Below are positions 44,826 through 53,785 of a stretch of 64,000 nucleotides of DNA, in pieces. Made by a program: the position numbers and the translations under genes. The DNA comes from Paenibacillus etheri. Its GTDB lineage: Bacteria; Bacillota; Bacilli; Paenibacillales; Paenibacillaceae. A model generated the notes under the pieces. That model searched no databases, was not told the origin of the DNA, and saw only the letters and a list, made by a program, of their open reading frames with translations. How positions within the stretch are numbered: position 1 is the stretch's first letter; the number at the start of each line of letters is the position of its first letter. The DNA lies in NCBI RefSeq assembly GCF_001012825.1, contig NZ_LCZJ02000037.1:265637-329636 (forward strand), read 5' to 3'.

Positions 44826-46577
44826 CTATTCCTCCGCCTTTGGATGGCGGGATACTAACCTTACCAGATCCAGCGTCAGGATCGGCAACGCTATGGAAGC
44901 CGGATAAGCCAAGTAACGCGGTTCCCACTCGGGGCTGAACTTTTCTTTATATCGGCGAAGTCCGACAAAGCCGTACCAATGCCCCCCTCTTTTAAATACG
45001 AGATGAGCTAGTTTCTCCTCTTTCAAAGCCCCAACATTCTCACCCACACTGGACAGTGGAGCATTACCTAGATTAAATCGATGATATCCCTTAGATTTCG
45101 CCCATTCCAGCAAACGGACAAATAAATAATCCATCGTCCCGTTCGGCACATTCTTACGATGGCGCATCAAATCAATCGATAGGGTCAGGCCCTGATCATA
45201 CCCATGTGCAATAGAAGCAAATGCCAGTATCATCCCTTTGGCATTCCGCAGCAGTACAACGGGAGCCAGCTGTAGATAGGCCTCGTTAAACCAGCCCAGT
45301 GAATATCCTTTTTCGGTGCGTCCATTCAACCATTCGTCTGACACGAATCGCAGCTCTCGTAGCAAATCTTCAGCGTGCGGCGCTTCTACAACTTCGAATG
45401 CATATCCTTCCCGTTCAAATCGGTTGCATACGCTTCGCAAATCACTGTTCCTCTTGCCAGTAAGCGTAAAGGTATCGAGCGTTACCAACGCCTCTTCCCC
45501 CAGCTTAAAAAAATGATATCCCTGCTCATGATAGATCGTTAAGAAATCAGATGTAGCCTGATAAAAAACAACTACTAGACCGTATTTATCCGCAGCTTGC
45601 CTAAATTCACTGATCGCCTCATTGATAAGACTTCTATCCCCCAATGGATCGCCAAGAACTACAAGCTTATCTCTAACCCTAGCGAAAGCAAGCAGCACCT
45701 TGCCGTCTTGCGCCCAGAAGAAGCTTTTGTCACCCAAAAACAACATGTGAGTTAAGGCATTGCCTTGAGCTTCACCTAGAAAACGTTGCAGCCTTGCCAT
45801 ATCAAAATTTCCGAATAGCTCCTCCGGCTTACGGTGAGGTCTAAGGGTGATCAGCAAAGTAAGAATGATCCAGGAGAAAGCCAGCCCCCCAACGGCTGTA
45901 AAAGCAACATCACTATGCCGCTGTAACCATTCTGGCTGCACACCAGGGGGTAAATGCTTCAGAAATCCACGATGAACATTGCTGCCCAATAGATAGTAAC
46001 TTAGGGCAATTACTGAAGTAAGCGCAAGCCACCAAATCGTACTCTGTCTATTGACGGGAGCACTGATCCGGTAGAACCGAGATCTGGAGATCCACAGAAT
46101 GAGTGCAACGAGGAGCAGAAACAGCGCCTCTTCATAATCAAAGCCTTTAGCCACCGCAAATACAGACCCAGAAAATAATAGAATGCTGGTCCAAATGTAC
46201 GCGCTACGAACCCGTAATGGAATGCCTCGCGACAACAAAATGAGCATAAAACCAATAAGAACAGATAAATGATGTGAGAGCTGCATGATCGGGAATGACA
46301 ATATTTCCTCTGTAATCTTCAGTCGGTACAACAATCCGGGCGTAGCTGTTGATAGTAAGAGAATAAGCCCGCTAGCCAATACAAGTTTGCCTAGAGCCCA
46401 CACACCAAGATCGCTCAGAAAGGTATACTGACCCGGCCACCCCCAGATTTTCTGCCATATGTTAAGAGAGGGTTCGAACCCTGGAGCTGAACGATCTTGA
46501 CCCTTTTTTCCCTGCAGACCAAACTCCAGTGCAGCCAGCACCAATCCGATCAACCATGGAATGAGATAATAGAACAA
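44826..46577 (-). CDS. mprF: MprF C-terminal part: lysylphosphatidylglycerol synthase domain plus second half of the flippase
   Basis: 583 codons read from TTG 46577. Membrane helices come first, then a cytosolic GNAT-like domain (RNSDLRSVCNRFEREGYAF, IDLMRHRKNVPNGTMDYLFV, GNAPLSSV) typical of lysyl- or alanyl-PG transferase. It continues the frame of the upstream part without a gap; only a TGA (46578-46580) separates them. Relatives have arginine there (a YR..YY..P motif), so CGA to TGA is a likely mutation. TTG directly after the stop has no ribosome site, so independent expression would need reinitiation or read-through. Confidence 0.85.
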   Translation of the reverse strand: MFYYLIPWLIGLVLAALEFGLQGKKGQDRSAPGFEPSLNIWQKIWGWPGQYTFLSDLGVWALGKLVLASGLILLLSTATPGLLYRLKITEEILSFPIMQLSHHLSVLIGFMLILLSRGIPLRVRSAYIWTSILLFSGSVFAVAKGFDYEEALFLLLVALILWISRSRFYRISAPVNRQSTIWWLALTSVIALSYYLLGSNVHRGFLKHLPPGVQPEWLQRHSDVAFTAVGGLAFSWIILTLLITLRPHRKPEELFGNFDMARLQRFLGEAQGNALTHMLFLGDKSFFWAQDGKVLLAFARVRDKLVVLGDPLGDRSLINEAISEFRQAADKYGLVVVFYQATSDFLTIYHEQGYHFFKLGEEALVTLDTFTLTGKRNSDLRSVCNRFEREGYAFEVVEAPHAEDLLRELRFVSDEWLNGRTEKGYSLGWFNEAYLQLAPVVLLRNAKGMILAFASIAHGYDQGLTLSIDLMRHRKNVPNGTMDYLFVRLLEWAKSKGYHRFNLGNAPLSSVGENVGALKEEKLAHLVFKRGGHWYGFVGLRRYKEKFSPEWEPRYLAYPASIALPILTLDLVRLVSRHPKAEE

Positions 46578-47477
46578 TCAAAAAACGACAAGCACTGCCA
46601 TGGCCTGATCACTTTTGAATCCAAGCTGCGTAAGACCCAGCAATGCGATAAGGTCAAAAGCACCGATACCACCAGGCGCCATGCTCAAGATGCCCGCAAT
46701 AGCAGCTATTGTAAAGATGCCGAATATGACTGGAAAATGCACTTCGTGCAAGAGATGACTACTGATTGTCCAAAAGGTTACGCCCGCAAAACTCCATTCC
46801 AGAAAGGAAGCACCCACAGAAGCAACTACTGTAAGCCATGGTGTTCTGCCTTTTCCCCGATTAATCCATTTCGCATAAAGCGCCGAGCGCTGTACAAACA
46901 CAAAAAACGGCAAATAAAGTGCCATACCCCATACAGCAAATATTAACCAATGATGCTCTTCCAGCAATGCCGTTGCCGGGAGTAAACCAAAGATATTTGC
47001 CCACGAAAGTAAAGATAACCCGGTAATCATAAGCGGTGATAGAAAAACGATTGCCGGCGTTAGGACGGAAGTTGGCACTCCGCTTTTTTTGTACATCAAC
47101 GTCCTTAAACCTACTCCGGCCAGACCCGCAAAACCAATTAAATTATTAAACGTATTAGCAATCCAGGCATAACGGAAGGTCTCCCACAGTCCTACTTTTA
47201 AACGGAAATGTGCCCGAATCAAATAATCGTAGGTACTCATTACAGCTACTGAGAGAAGTGCAAATCCGATCATTTGCAAAATAGCAGACGTAGGTACTTT
47301 CCTTAACTCACGCATAATAAGTCCTAAATGGACCTGCCTCAGCTCATGCTGACCCTCCCAATACACCAGCGCTATGATAGCTACTGGAAAGAGAGCTCTC
47401 ACCGCCCGTATCCGATAAATGGATAAAAACAGCCTTACAATTTTGAATCTTTCTAATGTCTGTTGTTTTGATTGCAT
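46578..47477 (-). CDS. mprF: MprF N-terminal part (lysylphosphatidylglycerol flippase)
   Basis: About 299 residues and eight helices of the flippase domain, ending AMAVLVVF then TGA. It includes the GIGAFDLIALLGL stretch seen in MprF proteins. Without the stop, the combined protein would be about 883 residues, near the normal size. ATG 47477 is preferred (AGGTGG upstream) over GTG 47504. MprF adds lysine or alanine to phosphatidylglycerol and flips it, lowering negative surface charge and protecting against cationic peptides. Truncated here, this part alone may be inactive. Confidence 0.85.
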   Translation of the reverse strand: MQSKQQTLERFKIVRLFLSIYRIRAVRALFPVAIIALVYWEGQHELRQVHLGLIMRELRKVPTSAILQMIGFALLSVAVMSTYDYLIRAHFRLKVGLWETFRYAWIANTFNNLIGFAGLAGVGLRTLMYKKSGVPTSVLTPAIVFLSPLMITGLSLLSWANIFGLLPATALLEEHHWLIFAVWGMALYLPFFVFVQRSALYAKWINRGKGRTPWLTVVASVGASFLEWSFAGVTFWTISSHLLHEVHFPVIFGIFTIAAIAGILSMAPGGIGAFDLIALLGLTQLGFKSDQAMAVLVVF

Positions 47478-47694
47478 GAGGCCACCTACCTTTACCGCCG
47501 ACACACGTTGTGCTAGACAATTTTTACAACCATTTCATTATAACAATTATTGGAATTAAAAACCCATGATAATCAACACCTACTACATTAGACTGCCTGC
47601 ACAGCCCTAATCCCTGCAACAGTTAAAAAATGTTAAGAAATTCTATTCAGCTAAAGAACACCAAAACTGTAGTTTACACATGAATTTGCACAAC

Positions 47695-47727
47695 AAAAAG
47701 GACATCTCTCACGGCAAAGGATGCCCT
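47695..47727 (-). terminator. intrinsic terminator of the FlxA-like gene
   Basis: GGGCATCC and GATGTCC pair on the minus strand with TTTTTTG following. It lies just beyond the stop at 47752. Confidence 0.65.
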
Positions 47728-47751
47728 CTCTGTTATGTAGCACGGCTCTAA

Positions 47752-47985
47752 TCAGCGTTTATACTCGAATATCAAGTCTACCTTTGCTATCCGTTGTTGC
47801 GGTAGCATCTCTTGCGGACTCGCTGCAGCAAGCGCATTGTTCGCAGGTTTGGCAGATGCCTCTACACCACTGGCTGCGGAGGAAGCACTGCTCTGAGACT
47901 TCTGCGAGATTTGTGCCTCGATGGTCTTGATCTGTTGCTCAATTTGCTTCGTCTTCGTTTCTTTAGTCTTTTCCTCGTCTAACAA
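47752..47985 (-). CDS. small coiled-coil protein, FlxA-like, apparently N-terminally short
   Basis: 77 residues. The first ~30 (KTKQIEQQIKTIEAQISQ) form a coiled coil as in FlxA-like family proteins; the rest is Ser/Ala-rich and ends IAKVDLIFEYKR. Relatives I know start with a Ser-rich N-terminus and a longer coiled coil, which is missing here. The only start is TTG 47985 inside the end of the efflux-pump gene (23-bp overlap) with no ribosome site, so it depends on coupling or is a relic. Confidence 0.5.
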   Translation of the reverse strand: MLDEEKTKETKTKQIEQQIKTIEAQISQKSQSSASSAASGVEASAKPANNALAAASPQEMLPQQRIAKVDLIFEYKR

Positions 47986-49189
47986 GCAGCAGATAAGATA
48001 GAACCGAGAGAATCCCGGTACTTGCTATCACAATCGCCATCGGAAGTGCTGACTCAACTCCCCCAAGACCCACAAGTGGCGCTACACAGCTACCTAGCAG
48101 CAGGGGGATTAATCCGATTAACGCCGAGGCACTGCCTGCAGCTTCACCTTGATCTTGCATCGCCAGTGAGAAGCTGGTCGCTCCGACAATCCCTACACTG
48201 GAGACAACCGCAAATAGACAGATTAGAATAGGGAACAGTCCTCCTCCTACTAGAATCGTTAGCAGTAGCAAGATCCCCCCCATCGTACAGAGCAATAGTC
48301 CACTAAGCAGCAGCTTAGTCTCACTTACCTTTCCAGCAAGTCTACCAGCAATTTGGCCCGTAATAATAATCCCGATCCCATTCACTGCAAAGATCAGACT
48401 ATATACCTGCGGGGTAACCGCAAAAATATTTTGCAATACAAAAGAAGAACCTGAGATATAAGCGAACATAGATGCCGTAACAAAACCTTGAGACAAGGCA
48501 TAACCCATAAACTTACGGTTGCCAAGCAATACCTGGAAGGTAAGCAGCGTACCCTTCAGTCCACTCTTAGAGCGTCGCTCCTTCGGCAATGTCTCCGGCA
48601 AGCGCAATAATATGGTTAGGCAAAATATAATTCCGGCAGCAAATAATACGAGGAATATCCCCTGCCATGTAGTTACTCTTAAGAGTTGGCCCCCAATTAC
48701 CGGAGCTAATATCGGTCCGAGACCATTCACAATCATCAATAGTGAGAAGAACTTTGTGAGTTCAGAGCCACTATATAAATCACGAACAGAAGCTCTAGAG
48801 ACAACCACACCCACTGAACCAGCAAGACCTTGAATAAACCGCAAACCGATCAGCAGTCCAATCGAAGGACTAAAGGCACATAACACTGAGGAAACGGCAT
48901 AGATGAACATACCTATAAGCAGTGGACGACGACGGCCATATACATCACTCAGCGGTCCAGCGACTAACTGACCAGAAGCAAGTCCCAGCAAAAAGAAGGT
49001 CAAACTAAGCTGCACTAAAGCAGCCGTCGTACCGAAATCCGCGACAAGCGTAGGCAGTGCCGGCAAATACATATCAATTGACAGCGGGCCGATCGTTGTA
49101 ATGGAACCAAGAATCACGGCGAGCTGCAATCTCTGCTTCCGTGAGGGTCCGTCTGCGGCAAGCTTATTACCATTTTGAATTCCAATCAT
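47963..49189 (-). CDS. Bcr/CflA family MFS drug efflux transporter
   Basis: A 408-residue carrier with 12 helices. The Bcr/CflA marks are PLSIDMYLPALP in helix 1 and GPLSDVYGRRRPLLIG, the family motif A loop. ATG 49189 has AAAGGTTG upstream. It exports hydrophobic drugs or dipeptides by proton exchange; the substrate is unknown. It lies 153 bp after mhqD with a perfect hairpin between, and the small FlxA-like frame begins inside its end. Confidence 0.88.
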   Translation of the reverse strand: MIGIQNGNKLAADGPSRKQRLQLAVILGSITTIGPLSIDMYLPALPTLVADFGTTAALVQLSLTFFLLGLASGQLVAGPLSDVYGRRRPLLIGMFIYAVSSVLCAFSPSIGLLIGLRFIQGLAGSVGVVVSRASVRDLYSGSELTKFFSLLMIVNGLGPILAPVIGGQLLRVTTWQGIFLVLFAAGIIFCLTILLRLPETLPKERRSKSGLKGTLLTFQVLLGNRKFMGYALSQGFVTASMFAYISGSSFVLQNIFAVTPQVYSLIFAVNGIGIIITGQIAGRLAGKVSETKLLLSGLLLCTMGGILLLLTILVGGGLFPILICLFAVVSSVGIVGATSFSLAMQDQGEAAGSASALIGLIPLLLGSCVAPLVGLGGVESALPMAIVIASTGILSVLSYLLLVRRGKD

Positions 49190-49307
49190 GATCTTACTTC
49201 AACCTTTCTAAAGCAACCCTTGGGCCTTTTTTTGTATTCTTCATACTAACGTAAAGGAAGTGAATTGATCAATCCTTTTATGGAGAGTTATAGGTGCCTG
49301 TATAACA

Positions 49308-49334
49308 AGAATAACCGCCATTCGGCGGTTATTC
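49308..49334. terminator. perfect-stem terminator-like hairpin
   Basis: AGAATAACCGCC and GGCGGTTATTCT pair perfectly around ATTC. It closes the mhq operon on the minus strand. T runs on both sides are short. Confidence 0.65.
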
Positions 49335-49342
49335 TGATTGTT

Positions 49343-49963
49343 TTATGCATTTGTGGATGTGCTGCGCATCTGCAACCAATCTCTAGCTGCTTCAGCCTCA
49401 GCGACACTCAGACGATGACCTTGGTTGCCCCAGTGTGTTGTAACCTCTGCGCCTGCCTTCTGTAAAATAATCTCCAAATCCTCAGTCTCCGAAGAAGCAA
49501 TGAGTGGATCATTCGTGCCCGCTCCAATGAAGATAGATACTCCTTCCAGCGAGGGAAGCGTAATATTCCTAAGCGGTACCATTGGATGCAGTAGAATTGC
49601 AGCGCGGAAAACATCCTTATAATGGAACAGCAGGCTACCCGCAATGTTCGCACCGTTAGAGTAACCCACGGCTACCAGATTGTCGGCATCAAATCCGTAT
49701 TGCGCTGCGGCTTCATCTAGAAACTGCTTGATCTCGTGGGTACGGAAGATTAGATCAGCTTCATCGAACACCCCTTCAGCTAACCGTCGGAAGAACCGCG
49801 GCATACCATTCTCCAGCACATTCCCTCTGATGCCCAGCACCGATGAATCAGGAGATAACAATCCGGCAAGCGGCAGCAAGTCCTGCTCATTGCCTCCAGT
49901 ACCGTGAAATAATACAAGCGTGGGCTTTGTTACATCTTTACCTTTTTGAAATACATGAATCAT
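49343..49963 (-). CDS. mhqD: MhqD-like carboxylesterase/hydrolase
   Basis: A 206-residue alpha/beta hydrolase of the phospholipase/carboxylesterase group. The oxyanion loop HGTGGNEQD, nucleophile elbow VGYSNGAN, an Asp in GTNDPL and a His in NQGHRL form the triad. It overlaps mhqO by 4 bp (ATGA). The symbol rests on the match with the neighbours: in Bacillus, MhqD belongs to the MhqR regulon for quinone and azo stress. Its real ester or other substrate is not settled. Confidence 0.85.
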   Translation of the reverse strand: MIHVFQKGKDVTKPTLVLFHGTGGNEQDLLPLAGLLSPDSSVLGIRGNVLENGMPRFFRRLAEGVFDEADLIFRTHEIKQFLDEAAAQYGFDADNLVAVGYSNGANIAGSLLFHYKDVFRAAILLHPMVPLRNITLPSLEGVSIFIGAGTNDPLIASSETEDLEIILQKAGAEVTTHWGNQGHRLSVAEAEAARDWLQMRSTSTNA

Positions 49964-50910
49964 CCCTGCTTCACCTCAATTTCTCTTATTTGAAGAGGAC
50001 TTAAATTTTCTTCGATAGTCGCACGATGCGGTTCATACCAAGAGGGCAGCATCAATTTCTCGCCCAGAGCATCCGGTGCCTCATCCCGAGCAAAGCCTGG
50101 AGGGTCTGTAGCAATCTCGAAGAGGATTCCCCCTCTTTCACGGAAATAGATCGCATTAAAGTATTGGCGGTCTTGAACCGGTGTCGGATGGTGTCCATGA
50201 CTCTGCACATGAAGCCCCCATTCCAGCTGCTCAGCGTCATCTTGTGCACGCCAAGCGATATGGTGAACCGTACCTGTACCTCCTGCACCTAGCGGAATTG
50301 GTGTTGTCTTTAGATCAATAATATTACCCAAATCGCCAGTGGTTCTATAACGACTATATCCGTCTCCATCTGCGATATGCTCCATTCCCATCGTATGGAC
50401 AAGCGTCTCTGCCGTTTGCAGCGGATTGTTACTGTAGAGCACAGCGCCACCGAACCCTTTGATCGCATGCCCCGTTGGAACCCCTCCGAAAGACCACTTA
50501 CTAAGCGGTCCTTCCTCACGTTCCACGAGTTCAATGCGCAAACCGTCATAATCAGCGAAGGATAGATAGGTTTCCGAGATTCTATTACTAAGGGTGACCG
50601 AAATTTGATATGCAGCAAGACGTTGTTGCCAGAATACCAGAGAACCGACAGGTATTGCATAAGTGGTTACACCAACCTGACCAGCGCCGATTCTGCCTTT
50701 ACGCCCAACGGGAGATGGGAAGAATGTAATGATCGTTCCTGGTGCACCCTGTTCATTCCCAAAATATAAATGATAAACTTCCGGAGCGTCAAAGTTAATC
50801 GTCTTCTTTACAAGCCGTAGTCCTAGAATACCGGCGTAAAAGTCAACGTTGCGCTGAGCATCTCCAACAAAAGCGGTAATATGATGGATTCCTGCAGTTT
50901 GAAGTGTCAT
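49960..50910 (-). CDS. mhqO: MhqO/MhqA-like ring-cleaving dioxygenase (VOC fold)
   Basis: A 316-residue extradiol-type enzyme with two VOC modules. Metal-binding residues appear in AGIHHITAFVGD (N-terminal module), TVHHIAWRAQD and FEIATDPPGF. In Bacillus such enzymes open hydroquinone or catechol rings formed from quinone stress. ATG 50910 follows AAGGGGG. It lies 17 bp after mhqP and overlaps mhqD. MhqA and MhqE are equally good names by sequence; the operon layout (DoxX plus hydrolase) favours MhqO. Confidence 0.85.
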   Translation of the reverse strand: MTLQTAGIHHITAFVGDAQRNVDFYAGILGLRLVKKTINFDAPEVYHLYFGNEQGAPGTIITFFPSPVGRKGRIGAGQVGVTTYAIPVGSLVFWQQRLAAYQISVTLSNRISETYLSFADYDGLRIELVEREEGPLSKWSFGGVPTGHAIKGFGGAVLYSNNPLQTAETLVHTMGMEHIADGDGYSRYRTTGDLGNIIDLKTTPIPLGAGGTGTVHHIAWRAQDDAEQLEWGLHVQSHGHHPTPVQDRQYFNAIYFRERGGILFEIATDPPGFARDEAPDALGEKLMLPSWYEPHRATIEENLSPLQIREIEVKQG

Positions 50911-50927
50911 AATGATAAACCCCCTTC

Positions 50928-51329
50928 TTAGTTAAAAATCAATGCATCCAGAGAAATCGAGCCCGGACCCGTAAGTGCTATACCTGCTGCAACCACCAGT
51001 ACCGTAAGCGGAAACTCAATCCCGTTCGAAGTAGACCAGAAGCCATTCGCCGCATGCACCTTAACGATGGCACCCAGCATGGTGGCTACAATCAATACCG
51101 CTGCAACAGGCGTCAGAAGTCCTGCCGCGAACATAAATCCACCTATCAGTTCCATAAGTCCTGCCAATACCGCCATCGTAACGCCAGGTTTAATACCGAT
51201 GGACTCCATCCAGCCGCCTGTGCCCTTCGGGCCATACCCGCCAAACCATCCAAATAGCTTTTGTGCACCATGTCCTATGAACGCAATCCCGATCACTAAT
51301 CTCATCAATAATATTCCTGCACTTATCAT
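50928..51329 (-). CDS. mhqP: DoxX family membrane protein, MhqP-like
   Basis: A 133-residue protein with four helices. The N-terminal LLMRLVIGIAFIGHGAQKLF and the GYGPKGTGGWMESIGI stretch are typical of DoxX. Related MhqP is a membrane partner in the quinone-stress operon. ATG 51329 is preferred (GGAGTGG at 6 nt) over TTG 51344. The operator at 51361 lies 31 bp upstream, so this gene opens its own MhqR-controlled unit. Confidence 0.85.
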   Translation of the reverse strand: MISAGILLMRLVIGIAFIGHGAQKLFGWFGGYGPKGTGGWMESIGIKPGVTMAVLAGLMELIGGFMFAAGLLTPVAAVLIVATMLGAIVKVHAANGFWSTSNGIEFPLTVLVVAAGIALTGPGSISLDALIFN

Positions 51330-51360
51330 TTCTATCCACTCCAATTTCCTTTGATTTAAT

Positions 51361-51378
51361 TATCTTAACATTAAGATA
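51361..51378. promoter_or_regulatory. MhqR-like operator upstream of mhqP
   Basis: TATCTTAA-CA-TTAAGATA is an 8-2-8 palindrome, the same kind of site as the Bacillus MhqR box (TATCT...AGATA). A related site is at 52003. Confidence 0.72.
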
Positions 51379-51469
51379 TATGATAAAAATTTTTGTCTTA
51401 CAGCGGTAAGAAGCAGCGAGCTGCTTCCGACCTTACAGAAGCGCCCTACATAACGATCTTCCAGCGCTC

Positions 51470-51940
51470 CTATACACCTTTGCCTAGCTTCTTCAGTAAT
51501 TCGATAGCCTGGCCCTTCTCATCCTTATCCAGTCCTCGCATCAAATCATGAATCGAAGCCACATGACGTGGGAAAATCTTATCGAACAGCTCACGCCCTG
51601 CATCCGTAATCTCCGCATAGGTAACGCGTCTGTCCTCGCTACATGGCACACGTTTCAGCAAGCCTTTCTTCTCTAGCTTGTCGATATTATAGGTGATGCT
51701 TCCACTCGTAACGAGAATCTTCTCCCCGATCTGTTGCAGTGGAATACGGGTCCGGTGATACAGCACCTCAAGTACCATGAACTCGGCAGATGCCAGCCCA
51801 TAACTCTTCATATCCTTCACAGCTTGATCCATCAAGCTTCTGTAAGCCTTAGATAATACAACAAATAACTTTAAAGAAGATGCTTGATCCATCTCCGTAG
51901 TGTTCTCTGCATTACGTACATTCTCTTCGGTACTACTCAT
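51470..51940 (-). CDS. mhqR: MarR family repressor, MhqR-like
   Basis: A 156-residue winged-helix regulator. The helix-turn-helix SGSITYNIDKLEKKGLLKRV and wing EDRRVTYAEITDAG are clear. ATG 51940 is used because GGAGGTG lies 6 nt upstream; the frame is open to TTG 51976. In Bacillus MhqR represses mhq genes and releases DNA under quinone or diamide stress. Here it lies directly upstream of mhqP and its own promoter region contains a similar operator, which suggests autoregulation. Confidence 0.85.
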   Translation of the reverse strand: MSSTEENVRNAENTTEMDQASSLKLFVVLSKAYRSLMDQAVKDMKSYGLASAEFMVLEVLYHRTRIPLQQIGEKILVTSGSITYNIDKLEKKGLLKRVPCSEDRRVTYAEITDAGRELFDKIFPRHVASIHDLMRGLDKDEKGQAIELLKKLGKGV

Positions 51941-52002
51941 CATTTCCACCTCCGGTTGGACAGCCTTGTTGTTCAATAGAATGTAAATGTCTTTACGTTA
52001 AA

Positions 52003-52020
52003 TATCTTTAAGTTAAGATA
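52003..52020. promoter_or_regulatory. MhqR-like operator upstream of mhqR
   Basis: TATCTTTAAGTTAAGATA, an imperfect version of the mhqP site with TATCTT and AAGATA arms at the same total length. It probably mediates autoregulation. Confidence 0.6.
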
Positions 52021-52229
52021 ACTATACTTCTTCACATTATCTTTGTCAACCTCCCCGTTCAAAAAAGATTACCTAAAAGGCCCAACGAACTGTTTATGTT
52101 TTTCTGCAACCTTTTAAGAGCGTGATGAAAATCACTCTAAGTTTGACCTGACCCCTAAAACGGCGTATTCTTGTCTTTACGAATGACTATTTAGGAAGCG
52201 ATTTCACAACCCTTAAAGGAGGCAACCTG

Positions 52230-52889
52230 ATGGTGGAGCAACAAGCTGCGCGGCGCGTGCTGATCATAACAGCCGTAGCCGCAGAGCGGGACGCGGTCCT
52301 GCGCGGCCTACAAGGCAGCGACAGGTTCCATGTGATTGCTGCCGGCGCAGGTACGGCAGCAGCAGCGGCGGGAACCGCCGCGGCACTCGCAGCCGGATCT
52401 TACGGCTGCGTAATCAGCGCCGGGATCGGCGGCGGGTTCCCCGGGGTGGCACCTTTAGGCTCGCTGGTCGTTGCCAGCGAGATGATTGCCGCCGACCTCG
52501 GGGCCGAGACGCCGGAGGGCTTCCGCAGCGCTGCCGAGCTCGGCTTCGGCAGCGTGTCCGTGCCGGCTGACCGCGGCACGGTACAGGCGGTTTCGGCCGC
52601 GCTGACAGCGGCCGGACTGACCGTAAGCACGGGGACCGTGCTTACGGTCTCGACGGCGACCGGCACCGCGGAGACGGCCGCCGCCCTGATCGCGCGGCAT
52701 CCCGGTGCCGTCGCGGAGGCGATGGAAGGCCACGGAGTTGCCGTGGCCGCTGAGGCGCTGGGGCTCCCGGTACTGGAGCTCCGCGCCATTTCGAACCCGG
52801 TCGGTCCCCGCGACCGGGCTGCTTGGAAGATCGGCGATGCAATGGAAGCATTAACGGCGGCAGCCGCTATACTACTGGAGGTGCTGTAA
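52230..52889 (+). CDS. mqnB: futalosine hydrolase
   Basis: A 219-residue nucleoside-phosphorylase-fold enzyme that removes adenine from futalosine in the futalosine menaquinone route. The family tail AMEGHGVAVAAEALGLPVLE and the RAISNPVGPRD stretch are clear, as is the GAGTAAAAAG loop. ATG 52230 follows AAAGGAGG. The gene has far more G and C than its neighbours, mostly at third positions, and starts after an AT-rich gap. Its stop overlaps the mqnD start (TAATG), so the two are coupled. Confidence 0.88.
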   Translation: MVEQQAARRVLIITAVAAERDAVLRGLQGSDRFHVIAAGAGTAAAAAGTAAALAAGSYGCVISAGIGGGFPGVAPLGSLVVASEMIAADLGAETPEGFRSAAELGFGSVSVPADRGTVQAVSAALTAAGLTVSTGTVLTVSTATGTAETAAALIARHPGAVAEAMEGHGVAVAAEALGLPVLELRAISNPVGPRDRAAWKIGDAMEALTAAAAILLEVL

Positions 52890-53740
52890 TGACAACTGAG
52901 CTTAATATCGCTTTTTCACCTTGCCCTAACGATACCTTTGTATTCCATGCCTGGGCACACGGGCTTGTCCCGAATGCACCACAACTAAACGTAACCTATG
53001 CCGACATCGATATTACCAACACACTCGCTACTAACGGAGAAGGGCCTGAAGTCCTTAAAATCTCCTATGCCGCTCTACCTTGGGTTCTTGAGCGTTACAA
53101 ACTACTGCCATGTGGCGGTGCACTGGGTCGTGGCTGCGGTCCACTGCTTCTTACGGCAAGTGGCCCGACTGCAATCAAACGTCCCGAGAAGCTTGCTGGA
53201 CGCCGGATTGCGGTGCCAAGCGAGCGTTCTACAGCTTATTTACTCTTCAGATTATGGGCAGCGCAGCATATAACAGGAGGCATTGGCGAAATCGTTGTCA
53301 TGCCTTTCGATGAGATCATGCCCGCCGTGCGCGATGGACATATCGATGCCGGACTGGTGATTCACGAAGCCCGCTTTACTTACGCATCTTATGGTCTTAA
53401 CATGCTAACTGACCTTGGCAGCTGGTGGGAGAGCGACACCGGATTGCCGATTCCACTCGGCGCGATCATTGCTCGCCGAGATCTGGATGCCGACGCCATT
53501 ACTGGCTGGATTCGTAGCTCTCTTCAATATGCGTGGGATCATCCTACTGATTCTAGAGACTATGTGCTTAGCCACGCTCAAGAGCTGGCTCCAGAAGTAG
53601 CTAAATCTCACATTGATCTCTATGTGAACGACTTTTCGATGAATCTAGGTGATGACGGCTACGCCGCTATATCTGCACTTCTGAACCGTGCTGCGACAGA
53701 AGGAATTGTACCTGCCATCGACCCTGCATTACTTCGGTAG
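52889..53740 (+). CDS. mqnD: 1,4-dihydroxy-6-naphthoate synthase
   Basis: A 283-residue enzyme with a periplasmic-binding-protein-like fold. The start LNIAFSPCPNDTFVFHAW and the GLVIHEARFTY stretch are typical of MqnD, which turns cyclic de-hypoxanthine futalosine into dihydroxynaphthoate. ATG 52889 overlaps the mqnB stop and follows ACTGGAGG. MqnA, MqnC and MqnE are not in the window. It is a counterpart to the MenA-like gene at 22193, which may supply the later prenyl step. Confidence 0.9.
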   Translation: MTTELNIAFSPCPNDTFVFHAWAHGLVPNAPQLNVTYADIDITNTLATNGEGPEVLKISYAALPWVLERYKLLPCGGALGRGCGPLLLTASGPTAIKRPEKLAGRRIAVPSERSTAYLLFRLWAAQHITGGIGEIVVMPFDEIMPAVRDGHIDAGLVIHEARFTYASYGLNMLTDLGSWWESDTGLPIPLGAIIARRDLDADAITGWIRSSLQYAWDHPTDSRDYVLSHAQELAPEVAKSHIDLYVNDFSMNLGDDGYAAISALLNRAATEGIVPAIDPALLR

Positions 53741-53785
53741 CATTCACTTGACGTTATAGCGCATTTTAATACTAGACATAGCCCT

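Noticed and set aside
52400-52789. Long antisense frames in mqnB
   Set aside because: High G+C lowers stop codon frequency in all frames; mqnB itself has family motifs and a ribosome site.
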